Counted from the first letter of the stretch, positions 44,009 through 53,236 are shown. The stretch is DNA of 64,000 bases from Enterocloster alcoholdehydrogenati (GCF_013282095.1 NZ_BLTJ01000013.1:1-64000), one strand, 5' to 3'. Program-made: numbers and translations. The notes: generated by a model not told the origin, from the sequence alone.

Positions 44009-45058
44009 ATGAGTATTCGAGTGGATTATGAGGATGTGAAAAAAACGGTAAAACAGGCCTTTTTGAATCTGGGTCTGACAGAAGAGCAGGCCGAGACCTG
44101 CGCTGTGATCCATACACAGTCCAGCGCAGATGGGGTAGAGAGTCACGGTCTGAACCGGATTCCACGCTTTGCGGAGTATGTGCAGAAGGGGTGGATCAAT
44201 CTGGAAGGACAACCGCAGCTTACAGGTGCAAAAGGGGCGGTGGAGAATTACGACGGACAGCTTGGGATCGGCATTACAAACGCACTGTTTTGCGCTGACC
44301 GTGCAGTTGAACTGGCAAAGGAGCATGGAATCGGCTGCGTTGCTTTAAGAAATACAACCCACTGGATGAGAGGCGGCACATACGCCTGGAAGATGGCGGA
44401 AGCCGGCTTTATGGGACTGAGCTGGATCAATACAGAAAGCTGTATGCCCTTATGGGGAAGCGACAAGCCCAGCGTGGGGAATAATCCGTTTTGTATCGCG
44501 ATTCCAAGAGAGGATGGCCCGGTTGTCCTTGATATGGCGATGAGCCAGTATGCGTACGGAAAGCTGGGAGTCTATCGTCTGGGGGGGAAGCAGCTTCCAT
44601 ATCCCGGCGGTTTTGATAAAGAGGGAAATCTCACCAGCGATCCCGGCGCCATTGAGGACAGCAGGCGGATCCTTCCTACCGGATACTGGAAGGGAAGCGG
44701 TATGGCTCTTGCCCTCGATATGGCTGCCGCCCTTATGGCAAATGGAAACTGCGGTACAGATATGGATGAACAGGATAAGGGAAGCTGTACAGGCTGCTGC
44801 CAGATCTTTATTGCCTATGATCCATATTTGTTTGGTTCCAGAGAGGAGATCCAGGCAATGCTTAATCGGCGGATTGCGGCTGCAAATGCGGCGCATCCGG
44901 AACGGGAGGGCGGATCTGTGACATATCCTGGCCAGCGTACCGTCTTGACACGGGAAAAGAGCATGAGGGAAGGCGTTGCCATAGACGAGGCCATTTGGAA
45001 ACAGGTGTGCGCTCTGGCGGCAGGAGATATGGATACAACGGACATTGCAAGCAGATAA
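44009..45058 (+). CDS. Ldh2-family (malate/L-lactate/YiaK-type) dehydrogenase
   Basis: The 349-residue protein has the family's HTQSSADGVESHGLNRIPRF, ALRNTTHWMRGGTYAWKMAE, GSDKPSVGNNPFCIAIPRED and DMAMSQYAYGK. Members reduce 2-keto acids with NAD(P)H; YiaK reduces 2,3-diketo-L-gulonate. The YiaL-like gene follows, as in yia-type operons. Confidence 0.92.
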   Translation: MSIRVDYEDVKKTVKQAFLNLGLTEEQAETCAVIHTQSSADGVESHGLNRIPRFAEYVQKGWINLEGQPQLTGAKGAVENYDGQLGIGITNALFCADRAVELAKEHGIGCVALRNTTHWMRGGTYAWKMAEAGFMGLSWINTESCMPLWGSDKPSVGNNPFCIAIPREDGPVVLDMAMSQYAYGKLGVYRLGGKQLPYPGGFDKEGNLTSDPGAIEDSRRILPTGYWKGSGMALALDMAAALMANGNCGTDMDEQDKGSCTGCCQIFIAYDPYLFGSREEIQAMLNRRIAAANAAHPEREGGSVTYPGQRTVLTREKSMREGVAIDEAIWKQVCALAAGDMDTTDIASR

Positions 45059-45072
45059 GAGGAGAGAGAACT

Positions 45073-45525
45073 ATGTTTTTTTCAAATATAAAGATTGCTG
45101 AAAAGTATAATTATCTGGAAGAAAAATTTACCTGTGCATATAAATGGCTGGCAGAGACCGATCTTGCATCGCTGCCGGTTGGAAGCTATCCTGTGATGGG
45201 AAATACGGTAGTGGCCAATGTCCAGGAATATACAACCATTCCCGCCAGTGAAGGGGCTTTTGAGACCCATGAGAAATATTTTGATATTCAGTATGTGATA
45301 AGCGGAAAAGAGCAGTTTGGCGTATGTAAGAGAGATGGGCTTTCCGTTAAAGAGCGTATTGAGGAAAATGATCTTATTTTCTATGAGGAGCCGGACTTAA
45401 GCGGAACGGTTCTTTTGGAAGAAGGGGATCTGATTATCGTAGCACCGGAGGACGCCCATAAGCCAAGATGCCAGGCAGACGGGCCATGTCAGGTAAAGAA
45501 GGTAGTTGTAAAGGTGGCGCTGTAG
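45073..45525 (+). CDS. YhcH/YjgK/YiaL (DUF386) family protein (2)
   Basis: The 150-residue cupin has VVANVQEYTTIPASEGAFET, HEKYFDIQYVISGKEQFGV and the end VAPEDAHKPRC...KVVVKV. It is closer to YiaL than the copy at 36,146. The start follows GAGGAGAGAG. It closes the operon from 39,525. Confidence 0.9.
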   Translation: MFFSNIKIAEKYNYLEEKFTCAYKWLAETDLASLPVGSYPVMGNTVVANVQEYTTIPASEGAFETHEKYFDIQYVISGKEQFGVCKRDGLSVKERIEENDLIFYEEPDLSGTVLLEEGDLIIVAPEDAHKPRCQADGPCQVKKVVVKVAL

Positions 45526-45585
45526 GACCGCAGATCCCTTAGGAAAATGAAAAGTGGCTGAACGGCACGTCCGCTCGCCTGATCC

Positions 45586-45635
45586 AAAAATCCGAAGCAT
45601 TCCCTGGTTTCAGGGCAAGGCTTCGGATTTTTTCC
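45586..45635. terminator. bidirectional terminator
   Basis: AAAAATCCGAAGC and GCTTCGGATTTTTT form a perfect stem with an inner CCCTG/CAGGG hairpin. It separates the convergent operon and sensor kinase. Confidence 0.92.
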
Positions 45636-45674
45636 GTTCTTTGACACATACTGCTGACGGCATACAACAGATAA

Positions 45675-47090
45675 TTATCCTTTTTTCAGACGCAGAGTAA
45701 AAACAGCTCCGCCCGACGGAGCATTTGCAGCATTCAGTGTGCCTCCCATTTTCTGTGCTGCTGAACGTGCGATTGCCAGCCCAATCCCGAAGTTGCCTCC
45801 CCTCCCTTTATAGCAGCGCTCAAAAATATGGGGCAGGTCTTTTTCGGATATTCCCTCTCCGTTGTCAGACACGGAAATACAAAGAAGTTCTTTCTCCACC
45901 GTGACGGAAACGGTCACAACAGTTTTGGCATAACGGATCGCATTCGTCAACAGGTTTTCCAGCACCCTGCAGATCAATTCCTCATCGCCGAAGGCACAGA
46001 TTGTTTCATCAAAAGGCAGCAGAGAGACAGCAATCTCTTTTTTTAACGCAAGTCCATTGATCCGATCCAGACACTCTTCTATGGAATCAATGACAGTCAC
46101 CGAATTAAGTACAGGGGAATTGGGATCTCCTTCCATTCGAGAGAGCGTCAGCAGACTGTTTACCAACTCGGTAAGCCGCTTGCTTTCTGTAAGAATCGTA
46201 CGGGCGGCATCTTTGGGAGAGGCAAACCTTTCCTGCTCGATTCCCTGTGCATAGCCGCTGATGGACATGAGGGGATTTCGCAATTCATGGGAAACATTTT
46301 GGAAGAAATCCCGCTGGACCTCCTCAGAGTGTAGGAGCTGACGGGACATTTGATTCATGGAAAGACGCAAATCCTCTAACTCCTTTAGCTGAAAGGAAGG
46401 TTCGATCTCTGAAAAGCTGCCGTTTCCAATCTGTTCGGCTTCACGGCAAAGTTTATGCAGCGGATGCGTAATGCTGCGAATGGCAAGCCACAGAACCACA
46501 AATACGAGAAGGACAAAAACAGAGGAGATGATGAGCACTAAAATACTGGCATCCCGCACCCAGGAACCGATTTTGGACACAGGGCTGTAGGCTACAACGT
46601 ATTTTGCCTGTGCGGATTCCATGGGCATTGTGTAAATATTGACCAGATAAGCCTGGCCATCGCTGCTTTTTAGTTCTGTGGAACCGTTTGCAAGTGAGGC
46701 TTTATTTTCCAGAATGTATTGTTTAAAATCGGCTGCAAGCGGTGTGATCATCTCCCGTTCCAGTTCATCGCGGGGATAAATAACCCGCATTCGTGATTCA
46801 AAAATGATCAGCTTGGCGTTGCCTGCGGTTTTACGCATATATGAGCTGATCTGGAAAAGAAAATTTCCTGCCGAACCAGCCGTGTCAGGAGATGGGGCAA
46901 ACTCTCCGGGATCTATGTTCTGCATCAGAGGCAGGATATTCTGCTGCAGCCGATCCAGGTCATGAATTGCTTCCTCATACGCATATTTTTCGGCAGCGTG
47001 CTGAAAAATCAGACAGGATAGAGGGGGGAGCAGCAACAGTGCAGCCATTGTTGGCAGCAGGATACGGCAGAAAATAGTTTGCTTTTTCAT
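45675..47090 (-). CDS. sensor histidine kinase
   Basis: The 471-residue protein has a membrane segment near residue 12-28, an extracellular sensor domain of about 150 residues and a second membrane segment (ILVLIISSVFVLLVFVVLWL). HAMP and HisKA (NVSHELRNPLMSISGYAQG) follow, then the ATPase domain (NAIRYAKT, DNGEGISEKDLPHIF, FGIGLAIA). It overlaps the response regulator by four bases. The signal sensed is unknown. Confidence 0.95.
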   Translation of the reverse strand: MKKQTIFCRILLPTMAALLLLPPLSCLIFQHAAEKYAYEEAIHDLDRLQQNILPLMQNIDPGEFAPSPDTAGSAGNFLFQISSYMRKTAGNAKLIIFESRMRVIYPRDELEREMITPLAADFKQYILENKASLANGSTELKSSDGQAYLVNIYTMPMESAQAKYVVAYSPVSKIGSWVRDASILVLIISSVFVLLVFVVLWLAIRSITHPLHKLCREAEQIGNGSFSEIEPSFQLKELEDLRLSMNQMSRQLLHSEEVQRDFFQNVSHELRNPLMSISGYAQGIEQERFASPKDAARTILTESKRLTELVNSLLTLSRMEGDPNSPVLNSVTVIDSIEECLDRINGLALKKEIAVSLLPFDETICAFGDEELICRVLENLLTNAIRYAKTVVTVSVTVEKELLCISVSDNGEGISEKDLPHIFERCYKGRGGNFGIGLAIARSAAQKMGGTLNAANAPSGGAVFTLRLKKG

Positions 47091-47791
47091 GAAAGCTCAT
47101 CCTCCAGTGCAAGCCGGAATCCAAATCCCCATACTGTTTCAATACGGATATTGCTTTGCTGTGTACGAAGTTTGCGTCTGAGACGTTTTACCAGGTCGTC
47201 CGTGGCCCGGGTGTCAGACTGCCAGTCCATCTTCCACAGCGTCTGTAAGAGCTCATCACGGCTGACGGCTCTTTCCTGATGGGCGATCATATATGAGAGA
47301 AAATCAAATTCCGTAGGTGTCAGGGTCAGGGGCTGGTTGTTCAGTATGGCTGTGTGCAGACCTGGAGAAAGCGTTAATGTTCCAAATGTCAGCTCACATG
47401 GAACGTCTGAAGGCGGATATGTATTTTGGCTCCGCCGCAAAAGAGCCCGTACCCGGGCAACCAGCTCCTGGGGAAGGAATGGCTTGATCAGGTAGTCATC
47501 GCTTCCAAGGGTCAGTCCTGTCACACGGTCGAAAGGACTGTCCTTGGCGGAAACAATGATAATCGGCAGATTGGAGTTTTCCTGACGCAGCTGGGAACAG
47601 ATACTCAGGCCATCTGTGCCGGGCATCATAATATCCAGGATAACTAAATCAGGCGGAGATTGTCTGCAGGCGGCTAACAGCGAGTCGCCGTCCGAAAAGG
47701 CCTGAACAGAAAACCCCTCTTGTGAAAGAAAGAGGGCAATGAGATCACGGATGTTTTTTTCGTCGTCTGCAAGGTATACGGATTGAGGCAT
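47087..47791 (-). CDS. response regulator, OmpR/PhoB family
   Basis: The 234-residue protein has the acidic pocket (YLADDEKNIRD), phospho-Asp in LVILDIMMPGTDG, Thr/Ser and Lys in IIVSAKD, and a winged-helix output domain (LTPTEFDFLSYMIAHQ, VKRLRRKL, WGFGFRL). It probably activates the promoters marked by the box at 47,864 and 52,668. OmpR-type proteins bind direct repeats with about 11-bp phasing, which is what those boxes show. Confidence 0.95.
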   Translation of the reverse strand: MPQSVYLADDEKNIRDLIALFLSQEGFSVQAFSDGDSLLAACRQSPPDLVILDIMMPGTDGLSICSQLRQENSNLPIIIVSAKDSPFDRVTGLTLGSDDYLIKPFLPQELVARVRALLRRSQNTYPPSDVPCELTFGTLTLSPGLHTAILNNQPLTLTPTEFDFLSYMIAHQERAVSRDELLQTLWKMDWQSDTRATDDLVKRLRRKLRTQQSNIRIETVWGFGFRLALEDELS

Positions 47792-47863
47792 AGTAAACCT
47801 CCTTTATTTTTATTGAGTTTATTTATATGGCTATCATAGCATTTTGTGTATGCAAGGTAAAGA

Positions 47864-47922
47864 GCTGCCGCAGGATTGCCGCAGTTTCACCCTCGATGTG
47901 CCTCAGGGATATGTGTTAAGAT
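47864..47922 (+). promoter_or_regulatory. response-regulator box and promoter, copy 1
   Basis: TGCCGCAG occurs at 47,866 and 47,877, an 11-bp direct repeat, followed by TTTCACCCTCG ending at 47,895. A -10-like TAAGAT starts 22 bases later at 47,917. No good -35 is present, which fits activation. The same arrangement occurs at 52,668. Confidence 0.75.
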
Positions 47923-47975
47923 ATCATCAGAAATAAAAGGAACGTATTTCTGAAATTATGGAGGGAAGCGCATTT

Positions 47976-48830
47976 ATGAAACAGGTAAAATCGGGAAAAA
48001 ATAAGATGTGGACAGTCTCGTCAGGCAGTGCTAGTATGTGTTTGGTGCTGGCGATTTTCCTGACAGTTATGACGGGATGTGTTTCTACAGCTTACGCTGA
48101 GGAAAAAACTTCAGAAGCGGCAGAAGGAAACGGTGTGGCGGCGAAAACGTTCGATACAGATTCTCAAATTCTGTTACAGCCCCGAGGCATGGTTACAGAT
48201 CAATTGGAAAATTTCCAATATTTACTGTACGAACCTGAAAATCCAACAGAGAATATGCCTTTGATTGTTTATTTACACGGAGCCAGCGGAAAGGGAGAGG
48301 ATTTAAACTTACTCACATCCTCAGAAGACTTTCCGAAATATTTACAGGCTGGCGATCTGGGAAATGTGAAAGCCTATGTTGTAATGCCGCAGCTGCCTTC
48401 CTCAAAAAATGGATGGAGCAGCATTGCTTCTTCGGTTTATGCTCTGATTCAGGAAACTGTTTCTGAATTTTCTATTGATGAAGATAATATTTCCCTGGTA
48501 GGATTCAGCATGGGAGGTACGGCAGTGTGGGATTTTGCCGCAGCATATCCGGAACGATTTGCCCGGATTGCGCCTCTCTCAGGCAGTGCCAGAGGCGTAC
48601 TGCAGCAGGTTTCTGTGCTTAAGGAAATTCCTGTCAGGGCATTTGTCGGCTCTGCAGATACTGTGATCAAGCCAAGTTCCTCTAAAGAAATGGTATATGC
48701 ATTAAAAAAAGCGGGAGGAACAGCAGAACTTCAGGTATTTCAAGATGCAGACCATGTTTCTGTGCCTTCGCTTACATGGCGTGATGAAACAATAAATCTT
48801 GTAAACTGGCTGATCGGAGCGGCCTCATAA
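47976..48830 (+). CDS. secreted alpha/beta-hydrolase (esterase-like), likely lipoprotein
   Basis: The 284-residue protein has an N-terminal signal region ending in a lipobox-like VMTGC. It then has an esterase fold: IVYLHGASGKGEDL, the nucleophile elbow GFSMGG, the acid in FVGSADTVIKP and the His in DADHVSVP. It resembles phospholipase/carboxylesterase and PHB-depolymerase-type enzymes. The ATG at 47,976 follows GGAGGG. Probably it acts on an envelope or dietary ester. Confidence 0.85.
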   Translation: MKQVKSGKNKMWTVSSGSASMCLVLAIFLTVMTGCVSTAYAEEKTSEAAEGNGVAAKTFDTDSQILLQPRGMVTDQLENFQYLLYEPENPTENMPLIVYLHGASGKGEDLNLLTSSEDFPKYLQAGDLGNVKAYVVMPQLPSSKNGWSSIASSVYALIQETVSEFSIDEDNISLVGFSMGGTAVWDFAAAYPERFARIAPLSGSARGVLQQVSVLKEIPVRAFVGSADTVIKPSSSKEMVYALKKAGGTAELQVFQDADHVSVPSLTWRDETINLVNWLIGAAS

Positions 48831-48851
48831 TCAATTAGAAGGAGATACACC

Positions 48852-50195
48852 ATGAAAGCAATAAAGAAAATTTTCAGCCTTCTTTTGGCGGCATTGCTGC
48901 TCACAGCAGCGTTTTCTGCAGCTGCTTTGGCTGCGGGCAATACAAATAATGACCGTATGAATATGTACACAAACAGTGATTTTATTGAAAAAGAACAGCC
49001 AGAACTCAGTGGAAAGACAAAAGAACTGATTTCCCGTTATCAGAAAGATCCAACCATGGAAAATTACCTGAATCTCAGGGATGAGGTAATTAAAAATTAT
49101 AATGCCGTGTTGGATCGTAAAGAAACAAAGCTGGAGGAACTGAAAGAGGAAACGGCAGGAAAGCCTGGGGGTGATGAAATTGTTTCAGAAATGGAAGACA
49201 TTGTTCAGGAGATGTATATTACCTACTGGAACCGTATTAACAGCAGTATGCTCCGGTTTACAGATCCCCGGCTTTTAAAGTGGAAAATTTCTGATGCATC
49301 CAGATATGAGTATATTCCGGTCATGGGTGCCGGTGAGAGTATTTATGTGAAACGCACTCCTGTAACAAATGCGGAGTATGCGGAGTTTCTGGCAGACACC
49401 GGGTATCCGGTTCCGGCTAATTGGAAGAATGGAACTTATCCTGTCCAGGAAGAGGATCTTCCTGTAAATTTCGTTTCTTATGAAGATGCACAGGCTTACT
49501 GCACATGGCTGACAGAGCAGGATGGTGTGAATGCGTATCGCCTCCCCAATGAAAGCGAATGGGAGCTTGCGGCAGGCCATATGCCCAAGGACGCAGATTT
49601 TAACTGTGGAATCAATGACGGAAGAACGCCGGTTGAACAATATGCAGAAGTTACAAGGGGAGCCCATGGAGCTGTTGATTTTTGGGGAAACGTCTGGGAA
49701 TGGACTTCAACAGAGCGTACGGGTGCTGACGATACAACAATTTTAGGCGTAAAGGGCGGCTCTTGGAAATCTGCCAGAACCGACTGCCGCAGTGAATACA
49801 GGGAAGAAGGGAGAGACGCCTCCTCCGGTTATGAGGATGTAGGCTTTCGCGTTATTCAGGTTTTAAATGGGGAGGAGCCTGAGCAGAAAGCAGAGCTTGC
49901 AGCGCTTGCATTTCCCACGGTCTCGGCAGTTTCTGCCGGTGACACGGTTACTCTTTCCTGGGAACCGGTTGAGAAAGCCATAGAGTACCAGATATTTGAA
50001 TATTACGAGGAAACGGGTCTGCTGTATATGCTCGACAGAACCAGTGAAACAAGCGTCACCATATCGAATCTAAAAGAGGGTGCAGCCTGCCGATATATTG
50101 TTCAGCCCATCTCGTATATTGAAATTGCGGATAATGTATCCCCGGAAAACAGCGTTGCTGTGACCGCAGCGTTTCTGTTGGAAAATCAGAGTTAA
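48852..50195 (+). CDS. secreted formylglycine-generating-enzyme-domain protein with C-terminal Fn3
   Basis: The 447-residue protein has a signal peptide (IKKIFSLLLAALLLTAAFSA) and a helical region to residue 140. An FGE/SUMF1 domain follows (VKRTPVTNAEYAEFLADTGY, RLPNESEWELAA, GNVWEWT, GGSW, GFRV). A fibronectin-type domain covers residues 355-440. Only one Cys (TDCRSEY) lies at the place of the catalytic pair, so enzymatic activity is uncertain. It could be a binding version of the fold. Confidence 0.82.
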   Translation: MKAIKKIFSLLLAALLLTAAFSAAALAAGNTNNDRMNMYTNSDFIEKEQPELSGKTKELISRYQKDPTMENYLNLRDEVIKNYNAVLDRKETKLEELKEETAGKPGGDEIVSEMEDIVQEMYITYWNRINSSMLRFTDPRLLKWKISDASRYEYIPVMGAGESIYVKRTPVTNAEYAEFLADTGYPVPANWKNGTYPVQEEDLPVNFVSYEDAQAYCTWLTEQDGVNAYRLPNESEWELAAGHMPKDADFNCGINDGRTPVEQYAEVTRGAHGAVDFWGNVWEWTSTERTGADDTTILGVKGGSWKSARTDCRSEYREEGRDASSGYEDVGFRVIQVLNGEEPEQKAELAALAFPTVSAVSAGDTVTLSWEPVEKAIEYQIFEYYEETGLLYMLDRTSETSVTISNLKEGAACRYIVQPISYIEIADNVSPENSVAVTAAFLLENQS

Positions 50196-50216
50196 AAATT
50201 GAAAGAATATTAAAAA

Positions 50217-50256
50217 ATCCCATCTGACGCTTTGTAGAGGGCCAGATGGGGTTTTG
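50217..50256 (+). terminator. terminator
   Basis: CCCATCTG pairs with CAGATGGG, followed by GTTTTG, between the FGE-like and LtaS-like genes. Confidence 0.75.
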
Positions 50257-50297
50257 CGTGAAATTTCTCAAAAAATTACATATGAAATGAGGACAAT

Positions 50298-52616
50298 ATG
50301 GAAATACTGGTTTGGATTATGATTACATTTAGTATGTCGCTTTTTCTGCGTGAAACAGCAGGCAAAAAGGAAAGAATGATATATACAATATTAGGCTGTG
50401 CCTCTGGAGCAGCAGTTTCTTTTTTTCTGAGGTTCGCAGTTCATGTTAATCATATTTCTCTGTGGCTGGCGTTGTCATATGTATTCATTGCAGTGCAGGC
50501 TAATTATACTCTCCGATTATCAATTCTGGAAAAAGGGAAACGAAAAGAGGCTGCTGTCCTTGCATTGAAAACCATGGCAGGGGGACTGATTCTTGTTGTT
50601 TTCTTTTATAATTTAGCGATTGGAAATATAGGCGCCGGGGCAGGAACTGATAATCTTCCGCCAGTTACCGCCATGCGTGCAACCTGCATGATTTTGGCTG
50701 GAACGCTGCTCTGGCTGTATGGCGGCAGGGCGGCTATTCGGTTTCCCAATACGGCCCGTGTGGTTTTGGCTGCCATTTTAGCGGTATCTCCTGCGATTCT
50801 TTTTTTGACTGCAGAACTGTGCTGGAACTCTGCCTTGATGGAGATGAATTTTTCCAAGATTATGATTAATGTCATTATCTATGCGCTGCTGGAAGTGTTT
50901 GCGGTAAATCTCTGGCAGAAGCGTATGCGCGGACTTACGCTGCTCTATGTTTTGATTTGGATTGCGGGAACGGCAAACCACTTCGTCCTTCAATTCCGAG
51001 GTCAGCCGATTATTGCCGCTGATATATTTGCTGCAGAAACGGCGTTTTCTGTAGCGGCAGGTTATACCTATAAGATGGATAATGGTATGTCAATGTCCTT
51101 TTTGATTGTGTATTTCATGGCTGCATTGACTGGGGCTGCTGCTGTCAGAGCCGATGCCCTGGAGTGCCCCGGCTGTTTTCAATGGAAAGTGGCGGGAAGG
51201 ACATTTTCCCTAAAGCGCTCCGTGATCCGCAGGTGTGTTTGCTGCCTGGCGGCGGCAGGAATTTTAACGGGCTGGATCAACAGCTGTGATTTTGCAGAGA
51301 AATATCATATTGTAATCAATTTCTGGGAACAGAAGCAGACATACCAGTCAGCCGGAATTGCTCCGGGGTTTATTACATATCTTCAGAAAATGAAGGTAAA
51401 AGCACCAGAGGGCTATTCCTCTGAAAAGGCAAATGCAATTTTAGATCCATACATGGATAAAAAAACAGCAGAAAGCAGCACTGCTTCTCAGGTAAAGCCA
51501 ACGATCATTGCGATCATGAATGAATCGTTTAGTGATCTGAGTGTGCTTGGGCCGCTGGAATGTGTGGATGAACAGCTGTCCTTTCTGCGTTCCTTAAAAA
51601 ACGATCCTAATATTGTGGAATATGGATGGAACTATGTTTCTACACTGGGAGGCGGAACATCGACTACAGAGTTTGAGTTTCTGACAGGAAATTCAATTTC
51701 AAATACCAACGGTATCAATCCATATGCAGATTTTCGGTTTGACAATGTCCCTAACATGGCCTGGCAGCTGAAGGAGCAGGGGTATAAAACGATTGCACTG
51801 CACCCGGAAGCGCCTGCAAATTGGCGCAGAAATAGTGTGTATCCAGCCATGGGATTTGACGAATTTCTCTCTATGGATTATTTTAAGGATGCAGAGCGAA
51901 CGGTGTGGAACCGGGTTTCTGATTTAGGAAATTATAAAAAACTGATAGAGGTTTATGAAAAACAGACTGGTCCGGCGTTCCTGTTTAATGTTACGATGCA
52001 GAACCATGGAGGCTATGAAATAGACGCCATTGAAGAAAATAAGAAGGTCTCGGTTGATGATGAATATAGCCAGTATACAGACTTCCAGGCATATCAGTCC
52101 CTGATTAATGAATCAGATAAGGGACTACAGTATTTAATTCATTATTTTGAAACCGCAGATAAACCGGTAATTATCTGTTTCTTTGGAGATCATCAGCCCT
52201 GGCTGAATAATGAGTTTGAGGACAGGCTGCGTGCTGCCGGAAGAACAGAGCTGGATACAGATCTGTCAGTGGAAGAAAAATCCTACACAGTCCCTTACTT
52301 TATATGGAGTAATTTTAAAACAGAAGAGGATTTGGCTATTCAGAATACAGATGGCATTGATATTGTCAGCACAAATTACCTTGGAACGCTGGTACAAAAG
52401 TATGCTGGACTGGAGCTTTCCAGTTACGACGCATATCGAATGGAGCAGCGTGCTGATATGCCGGTGTTTAATTTCTGCGGATATTACACGGCTGAACATG
52501 AATGGCATTATATTGGCGAGAACACAAAGTATCAGCCGTGGCTTAACCGGTATGCGCTCATTCAGTATAATGCGCTCTTTGATCGGAGGAAGGATATGAG
52601 ATACTATCTGCCATGA
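50298..52616 (+). CDS. LtaS-like membrane phosphoglycerol transferase / sulfatase-fold protein
   Basis: The 772-residue protein has about nine N-terminal membrane segments and an extracellular alkaline-phosphatase-superfamily domain from residue 390. It shows IAIMNESFSDL (first metal ligand), GGGTSTTEFEFLTGN with the Thr nucleophile, FNVTMQNHGGYE and CFFGDHQPW (metal site). This is the lipoteichoic-acid synthase pattern. Because the nucleophile is Thr, it would not need formylglycine, so the FGE-like neighbour probably does not mature it. Confidence 0.9.
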   Translation: MEILVWIMITFSMSLFLRETAGKKERMIYTILGCASGAAVSFFLRFAVHVNHISLWLALSYVFIAVQANYTLRLSILEKGKRKEAAVLALKTMAGGLILVVFFYNLAIGNIGAGAGTDNLPPVTAMRATCMILAGTLLWLYGGRAAIRFPNTARVVLAAILAVSPAILFLTAELCWNSALMEMNFSKIMINVIIYALLEVFAVNLWQKRMRGLTLLYVLIWIAGTANHFVLQFRGQPIIAADIFAAETAFSVAAGYTYKMDNGMSMSFLIVYFMAALTGAAAVRADALECPGCFQWKVAGRTFSLKRSVIRRCVCCLAAAGILTGWINSCDFAEKYHIVINFWEQKQTYQSAGIAPGFITYLQKMKVKAPEGYSSEKANAILDPYMDKKTAESSTASQVKPTIIAIMNESFSDLSVLGPLECVDEQLSFLRSLKNDPNIVEYGWNYVSTLGGGTSTTEFEFLTGNSISNTNGINPYADFRFDNVPNMAWQLKEQGYKTIALHPEAPANWRRNSVYPAMGFDEFLSMDYFKDAERTVWNRVSDLGNYKKLIEVYEKQTGPAFLFNVTMQNHGGYEIDAIEENKKVSVDDEYSQYTDFQAYQSLINESDKGLQYLIHYFETADKPVIICFFGDHQPWLNNEFEDRLRAAGRTELDTDLSVEEKSYTVPYFIWSNFKTEEDLAIQNTDGIDIVSTNYLGTLVQKYAGLELSSYDAYRMEQRADMPVFNFCGYYTAEHEWHYIGENTKYQPWLNRYALIQYNALFDRRKDMRYYLP

Positions 52617-52667
52617 CGCTAGAACGGTCTGTGTGTGAAGGATGTTTTTTTGAATTTCAGATGAAAA

Positions 52668-52726
52668 GCTGCCGCATATTTGCCTCAGTTTCACCCTCGT
52701 ATCGCCCATATGGTTTATATTATAAT
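52668..52726 (+). promoter_or_regulatory. response-regulator box and promoter, copy 2
   Basis: TGCCGCAT at 52,670 and TGCCTCAG at 52,681 form the 11-bp direct repeat, followed by TTTCACCCTCG ending at 52,699. TATAAT lies at 52,721-52,726. Spacing from the box to the -10 is the same as in copy 1. Confidence 0.78.
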
Positions 52727-52779
52727 ACATTCATAGAACAGATGAATGTTCTAAATATAAAATCAAAGGAGACTTTACT

Positions 52780-53214
52780 ATGAAAGTAATCAAAAAAATG
52801 AGCTCTTTAGCAATCGCAGCAGCTATGTGTGCAGCAATGTCTGTTCCTGTTTTTGCTGCAACAGCGGACGAAGCATCCGGACAGACTGCTGTTGTGATGG
52901 AAGAAGAAATGAAAGATGGAATGAAAAACGGGCTTGTAAATGGAGCCTCTAACGGTCTGGCAAACGGCCTGGAGAATGGACTTGTAAATGGAGCCACAAA
53001 CGGCATGAAAGACGGCCTCAAGGATGGTCTGTCAAAAGGATTTGTGAATGGGGCTTCTAATGGTCTGGCAAACGGCCTGGAGAATGGACTTGTAAATGGA
53101 GCCACAAACGGTACGGCAAACGGCCTTAAAGACGGTCTCAAGGATGGACTTAAGGCTGGTTTAATAAACAACCTTGTAAATGGCGATATGAACAGTACAG
53201 CAAGCAATGAATAA
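52780..53214 (+). CDS. secreted Asn-Gly four-residue-repeat protein
   Basis: The 144-residue protein has a signal peptide (KKMSSLAIAAAMCAAMSVPV to VFA). From residue 50 to 135 it consists of about 22 four-residue units with N/D-G at positions 1-2 and hydrophobic-small residues after (NGLA NGLE NGLV NGAT NGMK DGLK DGLS). A block of about 60 residues is duplicated almost exactly at the DNA level. There is no anchor or Cys. I know no family with this period. A regular beta-solenoid or amphipathic filament is imaginable. GGAG lies before the ATG. Confidence 0.8.
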   Translation: MKVIKKMSSLAIAAAMCAAMSVPVFAATADEASGQTAVVMEEEMKDGMKNGLVNGASNGLANGLENGLVNGATNGMKDGLKDGLSKGFVNGASNGLANGLENGLVNGATNGTANGLKDGLKDGLKAGLINNLVNGDMNSTASNE

Positions 53215-53236
53215 GCGTATGTTATGAAAATGGAAA

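Noticed and set aside
52731..53207. 158-codon minus-strand ORF opposite the Asn-Gly repeat gene
   Set aside because: Its Pro/Phe repeats are the complement of the repeat DNA. The plus strand has the signal peptide, ribosome-binding site and promoter.
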